Positions 5,463 to 6,158 of a DNA stretch of 6,158 nucleotides are shown here, piece after piece. A program made the position numbers and the translations under genes. This stretch comes from Chloroflexota bacterium (GTDB lineage: Bacteria > Chloroflexota > Dormibacteria > Dormibacterales > Dormibacteraceae). The notes under the pieces were generated by a model. The model saw nothing but the letters and a program-made list of their open reading frames with translations, had not been told where the DNA came from and ran no database searches. The DNA lies in NCBI GenBank assembly GCA_005880525.1, contig VBFW01000241.1:1-6158 (forward strand), read 5' to 3'. The stretch's first letter is position 1. The number at the start of each line of letters is the position of its first letter.

Positions 5463-5905
5463 CCTCGCAGCGCGGTCAGGTCCTGCTCTTCGTAGCGCTG
5501 GTGCTGCCCATCGTGCTGCTGCCGGCGGCCGCGTTCGCGGTCGACGCCGCATCCGCAGCAGCGGTCCACGCGCGACTCGAGCAGGCCACATGGAGCGCCG
5601 CGGAGTCCGCCGTCCAGCAGATCGACGCGGACGCGCTGCGCGCGGGCGGAGGTTTGACACTCGATCAGCGATCCGTCGAGTCTGTTGCTCGCGATGCTCT
5701 TGCCGCGGAGGACCCCAACGCGACCATCGAGCGTCTGGCGGTCGACGGTCTCTATGTGACTGTCGAGGCTGCGGAGCGTCTGCAGCTGCCGCTCAGCTTC
5801 CTCGGCGCGCCGGCGGTGAAGCTCCGCGCGAAAGCGATGGCTCGGCTGACGCTCGGCTACGAGAGCCCGAGCAGCTTCTTGCCGTTCTCCGTCAGCACCT
5901 TGTGA
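5459..5905 (+). CDS. Third Tad-like pseudopilin (TadE/TadG-type N-terminus)
   Basis: The 148-residue product begins MTSQRGQVLLFVALVLPIVL: the RGQ..L motif, one helix (about 8-28), then FAVDAASAAAVHARLEQATW, which is typical of Tad/TadG-like proteins. The end of the recognisable domain (LPLSFLGAPAVKLRAKAMAR, 110-129, then LTLG) resembles the closing strand of this family. The final 15 or so residues (YESPSSFLPFSVSTL) look unrelated and lie opposite the end of the convergent amidohydrolase gene. It is much shorter than full TadG proteins with a von Willebrand domain. ATG 5459 is preferred because it forms the same four-base ATGA overlap as other junctions. ATG 5444, five codons upstream, is possible. 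No Shine-Dalgarno is seen, so translation is probably coupled. Confidence 0.72.
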   Translation: MTSQRGQVLLFVALVLPIVLLPAAAFAVDAASAAAVHARLEQATWSAAESAVQQIDADALRAGGGLTLDQRSVESVARDALAAEDPNATIERLAVDGLYVTVEAAERLQLPLSFLGAPAVKLRAKAMARLTLGYESPSSFLPFSVSTL

Positions 5906-6158
5906 AGAGCGGCCTCCGGGACCTCCATGGTCGCCAGCTCGTCGAGGCAGCGCTCCGGCTGGATGAACGGGTAGTCGCTACCGAACACGAACTGGTCCTG
6001 CAGCCGGCCCTTCATCTCGCGGATCACCTCGGACGGGATGTATTTCGGAGCCCAACCCGAGATGTCGATGTAGATGTTGGTCTTGTGCAGGGCCATAGCG
6101 AGCAGCTCCAGGTGCCACGGGTAGCCGAAGTGCGCGGCGATCACGTTCAGGCTCGGGA
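5857..6158 (-). CDS. Amidohydrolase family 2-like metal-dependent hydrolase, C-terminal part (runs off right edge)
   Basis: The last 99 residues of a minus-strand gene are visible. The frame is open to the edge, so the GTG at 6144 is an internal Val codon, not the start. The segment begins PSLNVIAAHFGYPWHLELLA, with the AAH-G-PW motif whose His is a metal ligand in this superfamily. It continues with NIYIDISGWAPKYIPSEVI and QFVFGSDYPF, where the Asp is the conserved catalytic metal-binding residue. It closes with AALHKVLTENGKKLLGLS, the usual ENG..LLGL end helix. This is the C-terminal part of an amidohydrolase/ACMSD-like TIM barrel (usual length about 280-330 residues). The substrate cannot be told, and the N-terminal HxH motif lies outside the window. 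It is convergent with the tad operon and overlaps its last gene by 49 bases. Confidence 0.88.
   Translation of the reverse strand, partial: PSLNVIAAHFGYPWHLELLAMALHKTNIYIDISGWAPKYIPSEVIREMKGRLQDQFVFGSDYPFIQPERCLDELATMEVPEAALHKVLTENGKKLLGLS

Noticed and set aside
1..6158. CRISPR arrays, tRNA or rRNA genes, insertion sequences, attachment sites, rho-independent terminators
   Set aside because: I found no regular spaced repeats, cloverleaf-like segments, transposase motifs, terminal inverted repeats or hairpin-plus-T-run in the window.

Overview
This window is a high-GC bacterial chromosomal segment. Codons end mostly in G or C, starts include GTG and TTG, and several genes carry a TAnnnT -10 hexamer only 6-8 bases before the start codon, the geometry of leaderless mRNAs. 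Together with a Tad locus showing no secretin gene here, this suggests a high-GC lineage such as Actinomycetota, Chloroflexota or Dormibacterota. The sequence alone does not decide between them.

Left part (1-1201): the N-terminal third of a domain of an acetyl-CoA synthetase-like enzyme runs leftward off the window. It is divergent, across only 37 bases, from a small rightward gene for a 78-residue protein of unknown function. That gene runs tail to tail (68-base overlap) into a leftward gene for a 210-residue protein of unknown function. All three starts look leaderless or nearly so. Bases 1202-1331 form a divergent control region with two back-to-back promoters and, between them, two copies of a small palindrome that resemble operator sites.

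Central and right part (1332-5905): a tightly packed seven-gene Tad/Flp-type pilus or secretion operon, in the order cpaB, cpaF (tadA), tadB, tadC, tadE-like, second tadE-like, and a third Tad-like pseudopilin. Every junction overlaps by 4 or 8 bases, so translation is probably coupled throughout. CpaB would be an envelope SAF-domain assembly protein, CpaF the motor ATPase, TadB/TadC the inner-membrane platform, and the three single-helix proteins minor pseudopilins. The major Flp pilin, prepilin peptidase, TadZ/CpaE and any secretin are not in the window.

The most notable anomaly is in cpaF. Directly after an intact Walker A motif (near base 2585) about 50 codons expected in this family are missing, including the Asp-box region, and the reading frame changes. 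As written, the motor ATPase is broken: either a real pseudogenising deletion or an assembly or sequencing error. The displaced frame stays open to 3319, past the tadB start, which could also disturb coupling downstream.

Right end (5857-6158): the C-terminal part of an amidohydrolase-family metal-dependent hydrolase on the minus strand. It overlaps the 3' end of the last Tad gene by 49 bases.
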